From Megalonaias nervosa (lineage: Eukaryota > Mollusca > Bivalvia > Unionida > Unionidae), in the NCBI GenBank assembly GCA_016617855.1, contig JAECUM010001154.1:78443-142442 (forward strand): a stretch of 64,000 nucleotides of DNA. Direction: 5' to 3'. Shown piece after piece: positions 12,601 to 24,239 of the stretch. Position 1 is the stretch's first letter; every line of letters begins with the position of its first letter. The translations under genes were made by a program, and so were the position numbers. The notes below the pieces were generated by a model, which was not told where the DNA came from, made no database searches, and saw nothing but the letters and a program-made list of their open reading frames with translations.

Positions 12601-14200
12601 CATTATTAACGGTGGTAAACACATTCATTGTACTTCCACTCACGCTCAATAGCATAATCTATCGGAAAAATACACTGATTTTTCCCTCTACCTTGGTTAA
12701 GCATAAATACAGTGGAATTAAGTTCTTTTGTACCTCATGCTACCATGTCACTGTGGAGCAATCGGAAATGTATGTTCTTATTATCTCCCGTATTTAGTTT
12801 AAATAGTCGTCGGCTGATTATTGCTTATATTCATTATTGATCACTTTAAGATATTTTCAAGGAAATATACTGACTTGTAACAATACCGAAATACTTTAAA
12901 ATAGCATTTACTCCTTTTCGTTGGAGTAGGTTTTACTTACATGTGACTGGTTATTAATATTCCTTGTTAAAGCTGTGACGGTGATTACTAAGCCACCACA
13001 TACTTAGATCACTAAATTACCCACTTACTGTTAATCAAAGGGAATGCCACCTCCTTAGAAACAAAACAGCATAAAATGATATATATCTACCAGTACAAAC
13101 ACTGTGTGCTTGTAAATTTAAGTAAAGTACTACTGCTGAAAATACATTGTACCATAATTACTTTGTAGTACTGTGGCTGGTGCTGTAGGACTTGATGAAT
13201 ATTTTGTATTATTTTGAGGTATTTAAAAACTCGGAATATATCTTTCTTTTTCTTATGCTAAATAATTGTTTCAAATCTTGTTAACATTGAACTGTATTTT
13301 GAAACATGGTAAAATTGCAAAAATATATAAGGGGGTAGATAATAATGATATGGCGTAATTGTTTGCATTGATTGCAACGCCTTCTAGTTTCACTCATACA
13401 AAACCTTGTACTCCGAACACATGCATGTACACACCTGGTCTAAAACACGTACTATGAGCTATATGGTAATAAACATAGCTTTTCAACGCCTGAGCCTGCA
13501 TATCATCGTGGTCAAGTTTGTAAAGTAGACGGTTGAAAACTGTAGAATCAGACATTTCGTTGTAACGATAAAAATGTCTATTATGTGTGCTATGAAATTC
13601 CTCCATTTGTTCTACATTTTGATGAAAATCAGTGCATTGTTTATACGTTATCTTATTTGTATTTAGCACTAACATGGACACAACATAAATATACGCATAG
13701 AGCGTAATCTTAATTTGCAGTTTCTGCATTAAGTTAAGTTATGTTACCATCGATCTCTTTATTCGATTTGACCTAAAGTATTCTACCCAATTAACTGGAA
13801 AATAGAATGTATCCAAATATGATCCCTAGTTTTTTTTATACTGTCGGAAAACACGAATCTTTCATTAGGGTAACGTTATTGATAGCACTTACTATTGCTC
13901 CTGAGTACCAACTGTAACAGTCTATGAACTACATAATGTCGGAGTTACAAACTTGAACATCTAGACCTCGTCGCATTAAACTACAAAAGTATGACTTAAT
14001 TTTAAAAATTATTTTTATAATGTTGCACTCTTTGACGCTAATTATCTTAAACTCTTATTATCCAGTGCATGTGTTTCATTCTTACAGAAAGATAAATTCT
14101 AACGTTTAGTCTAAATTCAAATATATCTTTATTACCTTTGGATTTTTCTACAGTATAGTATGAAAAAGCAAACAACTAATAACTTTGTAGTGCTATGTGG
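9661..14200. other. Unassigned AT-rich DNA
   Basis: No recognisable protein family is seen. Short ORFs near 9732-10046, 10986-11258 (minus), 11417-11731 and 11944-12186 have no motif I can name. A better-looking minus-strand ORF at 13394-13729 is listed separately. Local composition is AT-rich with many homopolymer runs. The left part may be the decayed tail of relic A. Confidence 0.35.
13394..13729 (-). CDS. Hypothetical ORF with a possible N-terminal signal sequence
   Basis: An ATG-started 111-codon frame on the minus strand has a basic and hydrophobic N-terminus (about residues 6-24) that could act as a signal peptide or anchor, then a polar region rich in H, N, Y and D. I do not recognise a family. 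It could be a small host exon, a relic of a mobile element, or chance. There is no neighbouring exon or splice pattern that I can defend. Confidence 0.2.
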   Translation of the reverse strand: MQKLQIKITLYAYIYVVSMLVLNTNKITYKQCTDFHQNVEQMEEFHSTHNRHFYRYNEMSDSTVFNRLLYKLDHDDMQAQALKSYVYYHIAHSTCFRPGVYMHVFGVQGFV

Positions 14201-14201
14201 A

Positions 14202-14202
<1 letters not shown>

Positions 14203-14246
<44 letters not shown>

Positions 14247-14552
14247 TTTAGATTTTTAATGTAGCTTTAACAATTTTTAAGTCATATCGCTACGATGTCT
14301 GCAGTGTGACAGTTTATAGTGATGTCTAGCACTGCGGCATCATGCTGCAGACATGTTGCATGATGTCCCACTCAGTCACATTATCCTGACACCAGGCCGA
14401 CTAGTCCTAACACTAACCTCTTAATGATGAGCGCCAAGCGAGGTAGCTGTTAGTACCATTTTTGTAAGTCTTTGGTATGACTCGGCCGGGGATCGAACCC
14501 ACGACCTCCCGCATCCGAGGCTGACGCTCTAACCACTAGGCCACCGGAGCGG
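14203..14552 (-). mobile_element. tRNA-derived SINE with (CA)n tail
   Basis: Read on the minus strand, the element begins near 14552 with a tRNA-like head that has an A-box (GGCCTAGTGG) and a B-box (GGTTCGATCCC, at 14489-14499). A non-tRNA body follows and ends in a CA-repeat tail, seen as (GT)n on the plus strand at 14204-14245. The body contains a block ending in GATATGAC that I associate with molluscan SINEs. No clear target-site duplication was found. It would have been transcribed by RNA polymerase III and moved by a LINE. Confidence 0.75.
14204..14245. repeat. (GT)n microsatellite, tail of the SINE
   Basis: A perfect GT run at the 3' end of the minus-strand SINE. Confidence 0.9.
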
Positions 14553-15358
14553 TTCGATGTGGATTTGAACCCCTTTTTGCTTTTACGCAACTGTGCATCC
14601 GCGTGGAAGCTTTGCCTCTCAAGTCCGCGTGGAAACCGCGTCAGGGGTTTGCAGTTGGGGGTCGTGATAGGTAAATGCGATCTCAAACAGGCATATTATA
14701 ATACTACTGCTGGTCAAATGAGAATATTATTCAAACTTTGTTTCTTCCTGAATTTCATTTTCTGTATATTCTGCCATCTATTTCCCTTATTTTTAAAATC
14801 GTTCTTGTATGAAATGCTCTGCATTTTCATAATAAAGCTTCCGGATGCTGCTGTCATCGTTGCAAACCTTGGGAAAATATTTATTTACTCTGAAAGATTT
14901 TTGAATCCAGCGATATTGTTTTTTTTTTTTCTGGTACAACATCAAGACAAGCATCAACTAACTGAATATGAGTTATTATCGTCTATAGGGTCTCTTTTGT
15001 TGATGCCAGATATTTCTATATCTGGTCAACATTTGAGAGCATTCCATATCTGATATAATCTGGTTGAGATGATTGCATTGGACATTTTTTGAAGAAACAG
15101 AACCATTTATGTTTGAATTTGGGACGGAAGATCTACTTGCTTTCTTGGTATTTTATATATTTTTACAATGTTTTGAAAGGAAAGTACTTTGTTGGGTAAG
15201 CGGAGGTTTACGCGAGCGTTACACTAGATGATTGTATCTGTGCGCAGAGTCGCAGTTGGTTTTCCATTTCAACCAGCATCGTCATGGTCTTTTATGCCCT
15301 CATGGGATATGTTTAATCATCGATGGGTAACGAGAACAACTTGGCAATTGTGATAACA

Positions 15359-15615
15359 CTACTTTGGGAGGAGGCGAGAATTTCCGAATAAATAAGTATT
15401 TTTTTCAGTTAGTGCTACACCGTTTAGTATGATATGGCTCCGACAATAATTCCGAGTGGTGTGCATATGATAGTTGATGAAGTAGAAATTACCGCAATGC
15501 CCTGGCCAACTTTTGCTTCTGCGGCGAATCCAAAAACAGCATCGACAAAATAACACACACGCGTGAATTTGGCGAGTAGAACCGTTTTCATTGCGCTTAG
15601 ATTATTTTTTTCCAC
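15359..15615 (-). pseudogene. Two-helix membrane protein fragment, relic B
   Basis: Two overlapping minus-strand frames (15424-15615 and 15359-15556) give a segment with two hydrophobic helices separated by a short polar loop, including VFGFAAEAK and IICTPLGIIVGA. The layout resembles the membrane protein of the better-preserved element (23790-24239) and that of relic C (41205-41525). Function unknown. Confidence 0.35.
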
Positions 15616-16895
15616 GTTGTTACCTTTGTTAGTCCATCACAATTCTTATATTAGTGTGTTCCTCGTGGAGTATCATTGCTGGACAGAATGGTCCTGTTCA
15701 GACTGCAACAAGTACACGACTTCGAACCAAACATGGCAGTTGTAGCAATTATAGAAAATATCTTCCTTGGCAATATTCATCTTTCCGGCGATGGTGCGTT
15801 CCGAAGGCTTGCCACCACCTTTACCTAGAACGATATGGATTACTCCCTTGCTTTGTGTCTGCAACCATTGTTTTCGTCCAAGAATGTTACGCGGAGTCAG
15901 TCGAAGTCTTTCTTTTCCTGACCGAGTCAATGTTGCTTCTATATAATTGACGGAGAATGTACCCAGCGTGTGTTTGTAGGTTCAATTTTATTTTATTGTT
16001 GAACAAATAATCCCTCTGTGTTTTTACAGCTGGCCATGTTGTCTGCGCCTGAGCGTTTGTGCGTGCTAATGCAATGATTCCAAGCTGGCTTAAAGTTGGT
16101 AGACACATCACGGTGGTTCTATCGGTCGATTTTTATTTGACCCTAGGCAAGATTATATTTGAGCATATATGATGGTTTGGTAAGGTATTAACTTATTGGT
16201 CAACAAGCGGCACATAATCGCCATTAATGTTTGCATCCCCTGTCAGCCGATCGAACACTACATCTATAAATAACGCAATACCGACAACGTGGCTGTTCAG
16301 AATCCATAACGTATATATAATGATAAATCTAATGTATAATCAGCAAAGACGGCTATGTGCCCTTCCGGATAAACCTGGTCAGATGGACATCAGTGTTTTG
16401 TATCAGTTTACAATATAGGTTCTAACTCACAATGTAGAATCAACAAGAGCTTTAACAAAATTTCTGCTGTTTGGGCTTTCTCTTAGAATTTTGCAATGAC
16501 AGCATTGAATGAAACAGTGGCATCGCCCAGCGATGGCACCCCAAGACCATGTGTAAATAATCAACAGCTTTACGTGGAGGTTCCCACGCATGAAACACAA
16601 GGCTCTCCTGGTCATGTTCTCGAATCCACGGTAACTATGCCGATTTCAAAAGGCGGGGGATCAGATCATCGACGCAAGTGCATCCCGCATACAGACACCT
16701 CGGAAATGTTGTCTGATTTTGTCACCATAAGTAGATCAAAATTAGTCAAAGACACACTTTCGTAGCCATTAACGGCGAGACTTGCAACGCCATAGTTTTG
16801 TCAGAGAAAATCACAAAAATACATCTTTAACTCGCTTGATGAGCAATAGATGAAAAATTGACATTGCAGTATTGATGACTTCTTGCGCGTTGTTG

Positions 16896-17361
16896 CTAGT
16901 GGGAACCGATCCATATGCTTTCCAATCTGTCCACGATTTCATGGATCTGCTGCTTATCATCGATGTGCAAACTTTGCGCTTTGCCGACACTTGCACCAGC
17001 AGCTTTTTCTGGATACCGTGTCTCAAAGACGTCTTGAAAATACTTTTTCCCGTGATGACTGTTTATATATTTTTCTTCAACATCAAATACTTTCCATTCG
17101 TCGCCATTCGTCGAAATTTTCACGACATCCTCATTCTTCTGTTGGCGTCCCAAGTATTAAATATTTCATGCCGTTTATATTTGGCTTGCGCTTGGGTGAT
17201 TTTGGAGGATACAACATTGAAGCCTCTGCGAACATATTGCTATACTCATTAAATGAGTGGTCGACTTCAAACCAGCTCCAATGAATGTTTGTTAGATCAT
17301 GTGCCTCAATCCCACAAAATATCATCAACATAATGCAGTTGTCACACATCACTTTGGGCAC
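16896..17361 (-). pseudogene. Unassigned protein relic, relic B
   Basis: Two overlapping minus-strand frames (17131-17361 and 16896-17153) read like one protein interrupted by a single frame change near 17140. They have balanced, soluble-protein composition (FEVDHSFNEYSN, WKVFDVEEKYINS, IDDKQQIHEIVD). I do not recognise a family. Its place beside polymerase and membrane fragments suggests Polinton cargo; a host gene fragment is also possible. Confidence 0.3.
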
Positions 17362-18079
17362 GTGTACGTAAGTCGTGTTGCATAAATTACGTCTATGTGC
17401 TTGTGCCGGCCTGGGAAAATATTATTTCGGGTTTATCTTACCGGTCAAGCATTGTATCATCATACACGACACACTTATTCTGTTTTGGTTTTCCCTGATC
17501 TATCCTGACCAATAATTGCAGAGAAAATAATGATAGACTGATTGAAGCATTTTTTATTTCTTTTTGCCAGATTGAATGTCAACTTTTCATACTTAACTTC
17601 ATTCCTCAGAGTCTGTGATGTCCCATAAAAACACGCAATAAAAGTCCAACAATGTTTCTAACGCGTAATGGTAATGCCAGAATCACTGAAACTCCTTTTC
17701 CGCTGTGGAACAAACAAACCTTACGTGTGTTGGACATTACAGGTCCATCAGATCCGAGTCTGACACAAAACGTGGAGGCGATGATATCGCTGCTGAGTTA
17801 ACAATTCTGGTAAACGACCAAAATATCGGAGAATAATATGTAAACTGCCTCGATGATCTCGAGTATAAAACGTCAAGCGATATCAGCTCACGTCACAAAA
17901 GTCGAGGTGCTTCTCATCCAATATTTAATTGCGATCCGTCTTATACTTGGAGAAGGAATCCCCAGAAAGTTTGTTAAAGGAGGCATGAATGATCCGTTTA
18001 TGAACCAAGTACGCTCATTGGAGTTAACTTGTTATGCCAGTTCGCACGGTTATTGGAAGAGTGAAGCACCCATTGAAAA

Positions 18080-19600
18080 GTTATCTCAAATGTTGCCAGA
18101 GCGTGCCTTTCCTAAACAGATTTGTGGCAGACTTATAAGGATACTTTTCCGTGAATTGTTTTATATGAGGACGAATAGCAAAGTTCACTAGGCGGATGTT
18201 TTTTTCTCCCTCATAAACAGTAACGCGGAGGCACTCCAACAGAGCATGTTTCAGGTACAAATCCATCTTATTCCTCCGATGGGCTTGGCGGAATTGTCTT
18301 CCATGAATTTCCATACGACTTTCTTGTTGAGTTTTCTGAACAGTGGATGACCTATCGGGTGCTCGATAGTGCCATGATGAGTTTTCTGAACAGTGGACGG
18401 CCCATCGGGTGCTCGATAGTGGCAAACTCGTTTACAAACGAGTCCATGTCCACGAAGACTTCATTGTTGAAGTGCATCAGCAGTAAGTTAGTATCCTTGT
18501 ACATCATAGTAATGTTATTATTGTACGAGGCATAATCCAGTGGTAGTTAAACTCATCAATATATGTTTTTTTCCTCGACTTCAGCTTAGCTTTCTTGCTT
18601 TGTACAGAAATTAGTCCACTACTAAATACCTTACGTGACATAACTACTGTAATGTGTTGTTGACCAATGTCCCGGACAAGGTCAACGCGAATTACTTTTT
18701 CCCGATCACGGCATTGTTCCAAAGTTTGTCATTTCCCAATTCGTTAGTGGATTCCGTTCCGTTCGCAGATCTGTATTCATCTGAATGTAAGGACCCATCC
18801 ACGCACGTTAGCGAAATGGCCGCACTAAGTGGATTTTATACAACAACCAATCCCAGCCGCAGATACAAATGCAATGTTTCGTACGTGGACGACATAACCG
18901 AGACTGCGGCTCAAGTTCTGGACAAGCTCGGTGCATGCAGTGAACTTATGCCCTGAATGATCCACGATTGCACACTAGTTTGATGACAAAACTTTGCAAG
19001 GCACCGACAACGTATCTGGGACATATAGATAATTATTTTGGGCGTCCGTTTATTCCTTGTCAACATCGGAAATATATCCATGGCTGCTCTTTTTATAATA
19101 CTCTCATATATATGTTTGTGTATGTCCCCTGAAGCGATCCACTGAAACTCGAATACATACATTAGTTGTATCACTGCTGGCACATAAAGAATGCTTGTGT
19201 CACGATAAACAATATAGCTGTGTTGGGGGCCAAGATCTGATCAGTCCACGAGTGGGATGTTCGTACGGCCGAAACGGTGATTTGCCATGGAAATCCTGCC
19301 GCGGATACCACGTTCTATAAATAAATGTTGATCAATGTCGTTGAGCAGTTCCAACTCGATAATGGTTTTAATTAGCCGGCCACCCCATGCCATTCCCGGT
19401 GATGAGAAATAATATGCGTTGTCGATCTTGTGCACGAGCATGGCGTTTCACGAAAAGTCTCAAATACATGAAAGATCAGCAACACATTAGTGCGCAGATA
19501 CAGGTAGTGACAGTCACCAAAACTTCAACAACCAAACGCAGAACAGCCGTCGTTCCCTTTCGCGTATTCCTCGGAGGAAATATAGTGTCCAGACCGCGAT
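18080..19600 (-). pseudogene. Degenerate protein-primed family B DNA polymerase, relic B
   Basis: Minus-strand fragments follow polymerase order when read from high to low coordinates. The block at 19441-19241 has YYFSSPGMAWGG and IERGIRGRIS, matching YYSAPGVSWDAL and IEKGIRGDIS in the better-preserved polymerase (36300-36420). The block at 18722-18504 has VFSSGLISVQSKKAKL, matching the segment between motifs B and C. No motif C (DTDS) is recognisable and the palm residues are mostly lost. Polintons use this enzyme to copy their own ends by protein priming. The many stops show long decay. Confidence 0.65.
18328..18421. repeat. 50-bp tandem duplication
   Basis: Two copies start at 18328 and 18378 with about three mismatches over 44 bp. 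The duplication lies inside the polymerase relic and creates a repeated peptide in the minus-strand ORF there. Confidence 0.85.
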
Positions 19601-20289
19601 GAATAAAAGCCCCCAGTCAGAGGCAAATGAAATTCAGAAAACCTTTTCTAGTTACCCAGGCATTAGTAGAATATATTCATTCACGCTTAAGCAAGCCAAA
19701 CCTTCCAGATTTATCGGGTGGAGTGCCACATATCGATGAGTAATTGTAAAACGATCGCCTTTTCCTGATGCAAAGGTTGTTGGTGATAAGTTTCTCCAGG
19801 CTGGAAATGAGGAAGTACTTTGTGACAAGGATATACATATTAGCGATAGTTATCTCCATCCAACATTTATTTTCACCATTATCTTTATGGTAGGAAGTTT
19901 AAGGCCACGCCAGACTATGGAACCTTGAATTGACTCTCAAACGTTAAGGATCCCGAAAGAGATTTCGCAAGATTGGTTGAGACATTAGCAATTTATTACT
20001 TTCGCATAAAAAAAAACTGAGCAGGCAGATCGTACGCAGACGCTAATGCACTCTAGCGACGGTCATGTCCATAAAAGAACCACCTCACGATGTTAACATT
20101 GAGCACAGATATTGTCTGGATAGCGTGAACGTCAAGAAGGAATTTGGAGTCACAGGGTAGTGACGGTAATGTAGATAAAGACCCTCATGAGAGAATTGGG
20201 TGATTCCATTTTTACTCATGGAATGATTGTGATGGAGGGTCAACTCAGTGATTTTAATAAAAAATTCCTTATTGAATGAAAAAAGGTCT

Positions 20290-21230
20290 GATATGTTTCC
20301 TTTGAGCGAGGAAGTAAATGCTGATTGGTCGACATCGGAATTCTGGCATATTACTGATGGGGTACTATATCGCGAGTGGGATACATGTGATACAGTTAGT
20401 TAGACAACATATTGTGTTCCATAAGAAACTCAGCAAGACTGTCCTCTCATATTTGCGTGATCGCATAACTGGATGCTACCTTGGAGTAAGAAAAGGCCCT
20501 TTTCAAGCTCCAATATGTAATTTTTCGTATCGCGTGCGGCAAAATGCCACTCACTGGTACAAAATATGTGATGTTTTTGAGGCAAGAAATAAGCCTCAAC
20601 AATTTTGTTGCTCTATTTTAAAGAATTATAATGGATTTTCATGATCATTTACTTCCAAAGAATAACGGACACAACTACCTCCTTCCCATCTACAATCATG
20701 AGGCCACTATTGTCGCAAATAATTTAGTTGAACGTATTGTCACAATTTTTGGAGTATCACTGCACTTCTTCTGACAATGGAAGCAACTTTCAATTGAACG
20801 TTTTCAAAGAAATATATTTTAATGTTAGTTTATCATACAGGGCAGCTGTAAATAAATGTTTAACTAAATGAGATGATATTTGGCAAGCAGGGTTTTCAAC
20901 CCGTGGATATTGTTCTCGGGAAACCTGAAACAGAAAATAAAGAATATCAACCAGCATCATATTACATATATAATTTGTTAGAGAAAATTGAATCAATTCG
21001 CGAATTTGCATACTATACCTTCAAGCAATGAAAATTTGTCATGATATCAAAGCTGATACAAATGTATACGATCCGGGTGATCCAGCTTTTTATCACAATA
21101 ACGTCGTGTATCGAATACAAAAGACCCCAAGCTTACAAAGCAAAACTAGTAATGGAGAGAGAGAAGATGATGGTAGAAATAAATGCAATAAAAAGAACTA
21201 CGTAAATGAACTAACTAAATTGCAATGAAT
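20290..21230 (+). mobile_element. Ty3/Gypsy integrase fragment
   Basis: Plus-strand fragments in several frames give a typical Gypsy integrase. A leader with a GVLYREWD-like block (about 20350) is followed by an HHCC zinc-finger remnant including THWYKICDVFEARNKPQQ (about 20545-20605). The catalytic core follows with VERIVTIFGV and a SDNGSNFQ block, which carries the second catalytic Asp (about 20730-20800). The C-terminal part has DPGDPAFY (21070-21100). The frame shifts several times. Neither LTR nor reverse transcriptase was recognised, so this is a 3' pol piece. Confidence 0.7.
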
Positions 21231-23398
21231 ACAACGTCATCAGAAAGGTGCATGAATGATGGATATTCAACCCTAAATATATTTTAATATTGGACGTCTT
21301 ATAAATAGTTCAATATTTGAATATTTATAAGAGCATCATACCTGTGTTTCTTTGTATTTCGTTGATTGGATTTGTACCAGTGTGGAATCTGTACTCATTT
21401 TCAGTTTGAGAGAGCATGCCTCAAAGAACGTCACAAGAAAAAACAACACTGGGATCGGATGAAGTTGTTTGCGCTGTAAGGTTGTGTTCGAGCGCAGTGA
21501 TGTTTTGCACCGGTCCTGCCCGGGAGCAGATAAAGTTTAATAAAGAGATGTTCTGTGTGTTTTGGGCCTACGCAGGAGCGGGAGTACTCCAACTTCCAGA
21601 AGAGTTGGAAGGAAAATATAGATTGAGTACTGTTTTAGATGAAACCTCCGTTAGAGCTTCGGAGAAACAGGAGGGAGAACTGAAGTTGGTCCCATTACTA
21701 GCGGTCACAACTTGTATTTGTGAACCTTCCACCAGGAGAAACACCCATGGCTTCTCCAAGGAGACATACTGCGTTTGAGAGACGTTACCCTGATAATATC
21801 AATGAATAGAGGCAGCCCAAGGAAAGAAGACTAGATGCAAAAGTAAACGTTTTTCTTGCGGACACGTCTGCTCTTTCTCCAAGATCCTCCACATACTTGT
21901 CTAAAGCGGACGCATATAAACCAACGCCGAAAAAAAAACCAAGTCCCGCGAAATACAATAGCATCGCACCCCTCATCCAATGACCTACAGTGTACATCCT
22001 TGGTAGTGTGGATGGGGCCAATGAAGACACTTTGGAAGTTCATGAGGAGAATACCTCACTTGGAGAATTGATATCTCTAGTTAAAGTGTCGACCAATGAA
22101 CCAGAAGAAGATGGAATCTGTTATGATAACCGATGGAGCATTCCCGAGCTTAAAGGCCTCTATCCACCCATTTTGTTCAGGAGTACTTGGTGGAGGCTGC
22201 CAGTGTTTCGGCCTTTACCAAGACACCCATCACTACTATAAAGTTGCCCTTTCATAACAGCAGATGATTATTTTGAATGTGGATGGCAACGTTTTGAAAT
22301 GTTACTGCCCACATATTAGGCCGATCCATCGTCGCTACTTGTCGCGATTGTTGCCAAGGAATCCCCTATGAGAATTTATTTCATTGAATATGTTTATGCA
22401 TACTTCATTGACTGAGATATTAGGGATTTTGCCCACAACCTAAATTATCTGGGGGCTGAGGTTACATTAGCAAGTGCGACTCTCATAAAAGATATTAGGA
22501 ACCTTAGTAAACTAAAGAGATAAGCCATGTTTTTCAGTCTGGAGAATCTGGAAATACTGTCTCTCAAGCAATATTTTCAGAGTATCAAGATTGAAAAGAT
22601 GAATATAACTGACGGAGAAGAATGCTTATTAATTTTTAATCTATATTTGCTAATTTGGTATAGTGTATATATATTGTCAGAAGGAAACAGTTTTAAATTA
22701 TCTAAACTGTTATACACTGCGAATTAAATATAACAACTATTTTCAGGTAATTTCAAACAATGTTGTAGTAATATTAATATTTGTTTTCAATAAGGATTGA
22801 AAGGGAGTGGATCATGATTTATCTTAACTCTACTTATCCTAAAATATTGGTATCACAACACATTCTATGGCATGCCTGTAATTTGAGCCCATAGCAATAT
22901 AGTTTTGTATTAATGCATGTATCTTTGCAACTGCAACTTTAAAAATAAGAAAGGATTAGCTAGATTTGCTACCGATAAAATTAATTCTTTTGCTACGTAC
23001 ATGTTTTTTTTAATCACAGAACAATGTGATTAACACTAAAATAAAATTCTGATTGTCAGTTCCTGTTATCATGAACGCTGCTATGAAATATGTAGGTTGT
23101 AATCAAATGGGTTTCTCTAAGTATGCAAAATAACAATATTATACGTCATTAGTTTTCATGTTGAAATGTTTATGACTATTGTTTTATAACTGACTAAGGA
23201 TAGTTATAAATTTTAAATGACAAATTTTCTTCAGAGAAATTAAAGAAATAGTTTCTTTTCAAACAAATGGAGTACTTTCACGGAATATATATGCAACTAA
23301 ATTGCTCCTCCAAGAGTGATATTTGCTCAGCATGTTCATGTTGGATTTGAATTTGAGGACATGAGTATACAGGAGCTGTTGTTAGGTAATATTAGAAT
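21231..23398. other. Unassigned DNA left of the Polinton
   Basis: A 120-codon plus frame at 21416-21778 and overlapping frames up to 22241 have mixed composition and no motif I recognise; they may continue the Gypsy relic or be chance. From 22250 to 23398 the sequence is AT-rich with no coding signal. It ends at the left inverted repeat. Confidence 0.35.
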
Positions 23399-23636
23399 TA
23401 AGGGAATAGGCTGGTTCTGGCGCGGAGACATCTCCCCACATCTCCACACTCTCAGAACAAATACAAATTATCCTCTCGGAGACCCTAAAATTACTCTCTC
23501 GGGACCTAAAATTCCACCCAAAAAACGATTTTCCTAAAATCAAAAGGCTGGTTCTGGCGCAGATACCTTTCCCCACCCTCCAAACAAATCTTGGAGACCA
23601 TCTCATAGCCCTACCAGCCTTCCAAAATGACTTAAA
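23399..23636 (+). repeat. Left terminal inverted repeat of the Polinton
   Basis: The first 238 bp of the element are repeated in inverse orientation at 38274-38510. Differences I can see are two substitutions, one T indel in a homopolymer and a divergent patch near the inner end. Two copies of GGCTGGTTCTGGCGC lie within each repeat, one at the tip and one about 140 bp inward. Confidence 0.95.
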
Positions 23637-23657
23637 GTTTCTAGCTCAGATATATAA

Positions 23658-23780
23658 CTATTTGTCACACAAAATTTCATACTTTTTATGATAATCTTTT
23701 TCATACCTACTAACTCTCATTGGTAGAATATCTGTTAACATACTGTCAATAGTATGAAACTCGCGTATTAAATCGTCCAT
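23658..23780 (-). CDS. Small ORF next to the left inverted repeat
   Basis: A 40-codon minus-strand frame starts with ATG at 23780 and stops at 23658. A TATAAAAATA box lies directly upstream, as for other genes of the element. The product is charged, with an acidic N-terminus (MDDLIREF) and a basic, Tyr-rich C-terminus (YEKDYHKKYE). It may be an independent small gene or the displaced C-terminus of the membrane protein that ends just upstream at 23790. Function unknown. Confidence 0.35.
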   Translation of the reverse strand: MDDLIREFHTIDSMLTDILPMRVSRYEKDYHKKYEILCDK

Positions 23781-23789
23781 ATCATATTT

Positions 23790-24239
23790 TTATACCCCGC
23801 AAGTAAGATCGTATCGTAATTTTTTATAGGTGATACTAGCTGTTTTGCAAGAATTTTTTGGGGTTACAAGTCGAGGTTCAATCTTTTTACACGCTGTTGT
23901 AAAAGAAACACCAATACCTGATATTATTAACAAAAACGGGTTTAATGATGCACCGCTCGAAATTACACCAGATCCGGTCAATAACAGCAGTAAATATGAT
24001 ATTACTCGAAGTATTTTGTTATAATATTTATAACATTTTTTCACGCACCAAAGTTTTTTATGAAAAAATTTGTAATATTGCATTAGCGCGTCAACATCTT
24101 GTTTTGGAATTTCTTTTGAAATGTGATTGAAATAAAATGTATATTTTTCATTATATAATATTTGTTTACAATAGTGCTGGTCCCTAGGTTTGATTAAGTA
24201 ATTATTTGTGGTGTTTGAGCTACAAATTCCAAACACCAC
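23790..24239 (-). CDS. Two-helix membrane protein of the Polinton
   Basis: A minus-strand open frame of up to 149 codons has no ATG at its 5' limit. The first in-frame ATG is at 24083, giving about 97 residues; translation may instead begin upstream, because the preceding residues also look coding. Two hydrophobic helices at about residues 78-95 and 99-114 are joined by a short loop (SGASLN). A KKIEPRLV stretch and a basic tail follow. Similar two-helix proteins occur in the three older relics nearby (6467-6712, 15359-15615, 41205-41525), so this looks like a conserved component. Role unknown: virion membrane, lysis or sensing are all guesses. It overlaps the 3' end of the fibre-like gene by 46 bp. 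Confidence 0.5.
   Translation of the reverse strand: MVFGICSSNTTNNYLIKPRDQHYCKQILYNEKYTFYFNHISKEIPKQDVDALMQYYKFFHKKLWCVKKCYKYYNKILRVISYLLLLLTGSGVISSGASLNPFLLIISGIGVSFTTACKKIEPRLVTPKNSCKTASITYKKLRYDLTCGV

Larger units (their letters stand above)
15350..20250 (-). mobile_element. Relic B: decayed Polinton-like element (polymerase end), minus strand
   Basis: Minus-strand coding islands include a two-helix membrane protein fragment (15359-15615), an unassigned soluble protein (16896-17361) and clear pieces of a protein-primed family B DNA polymerase (about 18080-19600). The polymerase wording (SSPG, IERGIRG, VFSSGLISVQSKKAKL) is closer to relic C than to the 23399-38510 element, suggesting an older sister lineage. 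No inverted repeats were found. A Ty3/Gypsy fragment begins immediately downstream at about 20290. Confidence 0.6.

Noticed and set aside
14450..14552. Functional tRNA gene on the minus strand
   Set aside because: It is the tRNA-like head of a SINE that continues to a CA-repeat tail at 14204.
16872..17284. Plus-strand ORFs of 126 and 133 codons
   Set aside because: They lie opposite the better minus-strand protein relic at 16896-17361 and have no motif; judged to be shadows.
21785..22071. Membrane-like minus-strand ORFs as a possible fifth copy of the two-helix protein
   Set aside because: Hydrophobic blocks do not show the helix-loop-helix spacing of the others, and no Polinton gene lies next to it.
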